A stretch of DNA of 6,171 nt from Flavobacteriales bacterium (GTDB taxonomy: Bacteria; Bacteroidota; Bacteroidia; Flavobacteriales_D; Sanyastnellaceae). A program made the position numbers and the translations under genes. The stretch is from positions 1-6,171 of the forward strand of contig CANHYZ010000132.1 of assembly GCA_947464885.1 (NCBI GenBank), read 5' to 3'. Positions 4,472-6,171 of the stretch are shown piece after piece. The notes under the pieces are model-generated. The model searched no databases. It worked only from the letters and a program-made list of their open reading frames with translations, and was not told the DNA's origin. Position 1 is the stretch's first letter; each line of letters opens with the position of its first letter.

Positions 4472-6171
4472 ATGAGAGTTCTGTTTTATAGCTTAGTTTT
4501 TTTCATCATTCTTTCGGGTTATTCCGCTGAAGCGCGGGCTCAGTCCCCGGAGCAATATGTCAAGTATGGTGATAAGGCCGTCATCGAACGTAATGCATGG
4601 AATGAGGCCTACGGATATTATACACAAGCGTTGGCCCTTGATTCATCTTCGTTGGAGATACGACGCAAGGTGGCAGATGCCGCGCGTGAGGTGAAGTACT
4701 ATCCGATGGCTTACCGCATCTACAAGGAGCTCTATGAAATGGATGAGGGAAAGACCGATCCGAACGCGTTGTTCTACATGGCTTCGATTGAGAAGACCAT
4801 GGGGCGTTATGAAGATGCACAGCGTAATTTTAAGAAATTCACCAAGAAGTATAAGGCAACAGCCGAGCGCGCTTTGGTTGAAATTGCCACGCACGAAGTC
4901 AAGGCTTCTCAGTGGGCGCTGAACAATATCAATCGCAAGGATTCTCCCGATAGTTTAGTGAAAGCACTGATGGGAGCCGATTGTTACGATGTGAAAAGTC
5001 ATCAGGCCAAGTTGCCCAAGGAAATCGTGGGCAGTGAAAGCGAGATGGCTCCGCTGCAACTGGGAGATGAGTTTTATTACGCCTATTACCACAACGATAT
5101 CTGGTCGGTGAAACGCGCCCGGATGCGCTTCGACAGCATTCAGAATCCGGCCATAGCTCCCGTTTTTGAGCAGCTGGAGGGAATTCCGGGTATGCCGTAC
5201 ACAGAACAATCTCAATCGGGCTTTTCCCTTGTGGGTGATCGCGTGTATTTCAGTCAGGTAAACAACGACTTCACGCAATTGATGACCGGTAGCTGGCAGG
5301 ATGACCATATCGTGACGGCTTATGTGATGGATGTGGTGAATGCTGAAGGTGGCGTCAATACCATGCCGCAGGTCGCGGTCATCGATGGAAAGGAGCATTT
5401 GTTCTTTGTGTCGGATCGTCCGGGTGGAGAAGGTGGATTGGATATCTGGTATTCGGTGAATGATAACGGATGGAAAAAGCCGAAGAACGCCGGAAAGCGC
5501 GTCAACTCGGAGGGCGATGAGATTACCCCATTCTATCATCAAGGCCGCTTGTTTTTCTCAAGCAATTGGCACAATGGATATGGTGGCATGGACGTGTTCT
5601 GCGCGAATAGTAAAGGTGAATCATTTGATAAGCCGGTCAACCTGGGCAAGTTTGTCAATGGTGCATTCAATGAGCTTTCATTTTCACTAGCCACGTCTAA
5701 GACCGATGGACGTTGCAACCTGTATTACGCATCGAACAGGCCGGATAGTCTGGAGTTTTCTTCCGCATGCTGCAACGATTTGTATATGCTGAGTGCAGTG
5801 GTTTCTTGCGGTGAGAAAAAGATGGACTCCACCCTCACCACGATTGACGCTTTGATGCGTGAGTTGCCGGTGGTCCTTTATTTCCACAACGATGAACCGA
5901 ATCCGAAGACCCTAGATACGACGACCACCTTTTCATATATCGACGCCTATCAGTCCTATTTAGCGTTAAAGGATGACTACATCCTTGAGAATACAAAGGG
6001 TCTCGAAGGAGAAGCGCGCGAGGACAAAGAGGAAATCACCAAAGACTTCTTCGAGTTTAAGGTGGACAAGGGCGCCCAGGATTTGAATCGCTTCTCGGAC
6101 ACGCTGTTGGCCGCTTTGAATGCCGGCGGAAGTTTCAAGCTCTATGTGCGCGGCTTTGCCAGTCCACGCGC
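4472..6171 (+). CDS. TPR / PD40 beta-propeller / OmpA-like envelope protein (C-terminus cut by window edge)
   Basis: The ATG at 4472 opens a frame of 566 residues with no stop before the window edge. Residues 1-23 are a signal peptide (MRVLFYSLVFFIILSGYSAEARA, cleavage before Gln24). Tetratricopeptide-like helices follow (about 27-130: YVKYGDKAVIERNAWNEAYG, AYRIYKELYEMD, LFYMASIEKTMGRYEDAQRNF). Then come PD40/WD40-like blades: RVYFSQ (257), HLFFVSDRPGGEGGLDIWYS (309-328), RLFFSSNWHNGYGGMDVFCA (359-378) and NLYYASNRPDSL (416-427). A Cys-containing link (C433, C434, C446) leads to an OmpA-like region that starts with PVVLYFHNDEPNP (466-478) and reaches KLYVRGFASPR (556-566). This layout is common in Bacteroidota and resembles TPR-WD40-OmpA proteins such as PorE of type IX secretion, but I cannot assign it to that role. 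It probably anchors a periplasmic propeller to peptidoglycan. It lies 20 bp after dpp4, probably in one transcript. Confidence 0.87.
   Translation, partial: MRVLFYSLVFFIILSGYSAEARAQSPEQYVKYGDKAVIERNAWNEAYGYYTQALALDSSSLEIRRKVADAAREVKYYPMAYRIYKELYEMDEGKTDPNALFYMASIEKTMGRYEDAQRNFKKFTKKYKATAERALVEIATHEVKASQWALNNINRKDSPDSLVKALMGADCYDVKSHQAKLPKEIVGSESEMAPLQLGDEFYYAYYHNDIWSVKRARMRFDSIQNPAIAPVFEQLEGIPGMPYTEQSQSGFSLVGDRVYFSQVNNDFTQLMTGSWQDDHIVTAYVMDVVNAEGGVNTMPQVAVIDGKEHLFFVSDRPGGEGGLDIWYSVNDNGWKKPKNAGKRVNSEGDEITPFYHQGRLFFSSNWHNGYGGMDVFCANSKGESFDKPVNLGKFVNGAFNELSFSLATSKTDGRCNLYYASNRPDSLEFSSACCNDLYMLSAVVSCGEKKMDSTLTTIDALMRELPVVLYFHNDEPNPKTLDTTTTFSYIDAYQSYLALKDDYILENTKGLEGEAREDKEEITKDFFEFKVDKGAQDLNRFSDTLLAALNAGGSFKLYVRGFASPR

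Noticed and set aside
4955..5542. 195-codon minus-strand open frame opposite the TPR/PD40 gene
   Set aside because: It is a shadow of a plus-strand gene with clear domain motifs, and its translation has no recognisable features. The same applies to the minus-strand frame at 2637-3146 inside dpp4.

Overview
The window looks like a chromosomal segment from a member of the Bacteroidota. The evidence is a periplasmic/outer-membrane S9B dipeptidyl peptidase IV, a TPR/PD40/OmpA-like envelope protein of a layout typical of that phylum, secreted proteins whose predicted mature ends start with Gln, and start codons without clear Shine-Dalgarno sequences. Base composition is moderate. I cannot name a genus from this sequence.

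Layout, left to right: (1) 1-367, minus strand: the N-terminal part of MoaC (molybdenum cofactor biosynthesis), cut by the left edge. (2) 480-989, plus strand: a small secreted protein predicted to be an 8-stranded outer-membrane beta-barrel, transcribed divergently from moaC. (3) 990-1558: 569 bases without a gene. About 410 of these form an array of six REP-like palindromes (consensus GGACGCACTGCAGTGCGTCC) with a period of about 68 bp; the rest is the leader of the next gene. (4) 1559-2188, plus: a REP-associated tyrosine transposase (RAYT, Y1/HUH family) with intact HFH and candidate catalytic Tyr. (5) 2250-4451, plus: a complete dipeptidyl peptidase IV with signal peptide and intact catalytic residues. 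(6) 4472-6171, plus: an envelope protein with signal peptide, TPRs, PD40-type beta-propeller repeats and the start of an OmpA-like domain, cut by the right edge.

The most interesting part is regions 3 and 4 together. A RAYT gene lies directly beside a cluster of palindromes of the kind RAYTs recognise and are thought to spread. This looks like a self-contained 'REPtron'-type locus, with hairpin substrates on one side of the enzyme. On the minus strand several palindromes are preceded directly by GTAC, which resembles the GTAG foot of enterobacterial REPs. The other genes are ordinary housekeeping or envelope genes. The dpp4 and TPR/PD40/OmpA-like genes are 20 bp apart in the same direction and probably co-transcribed.
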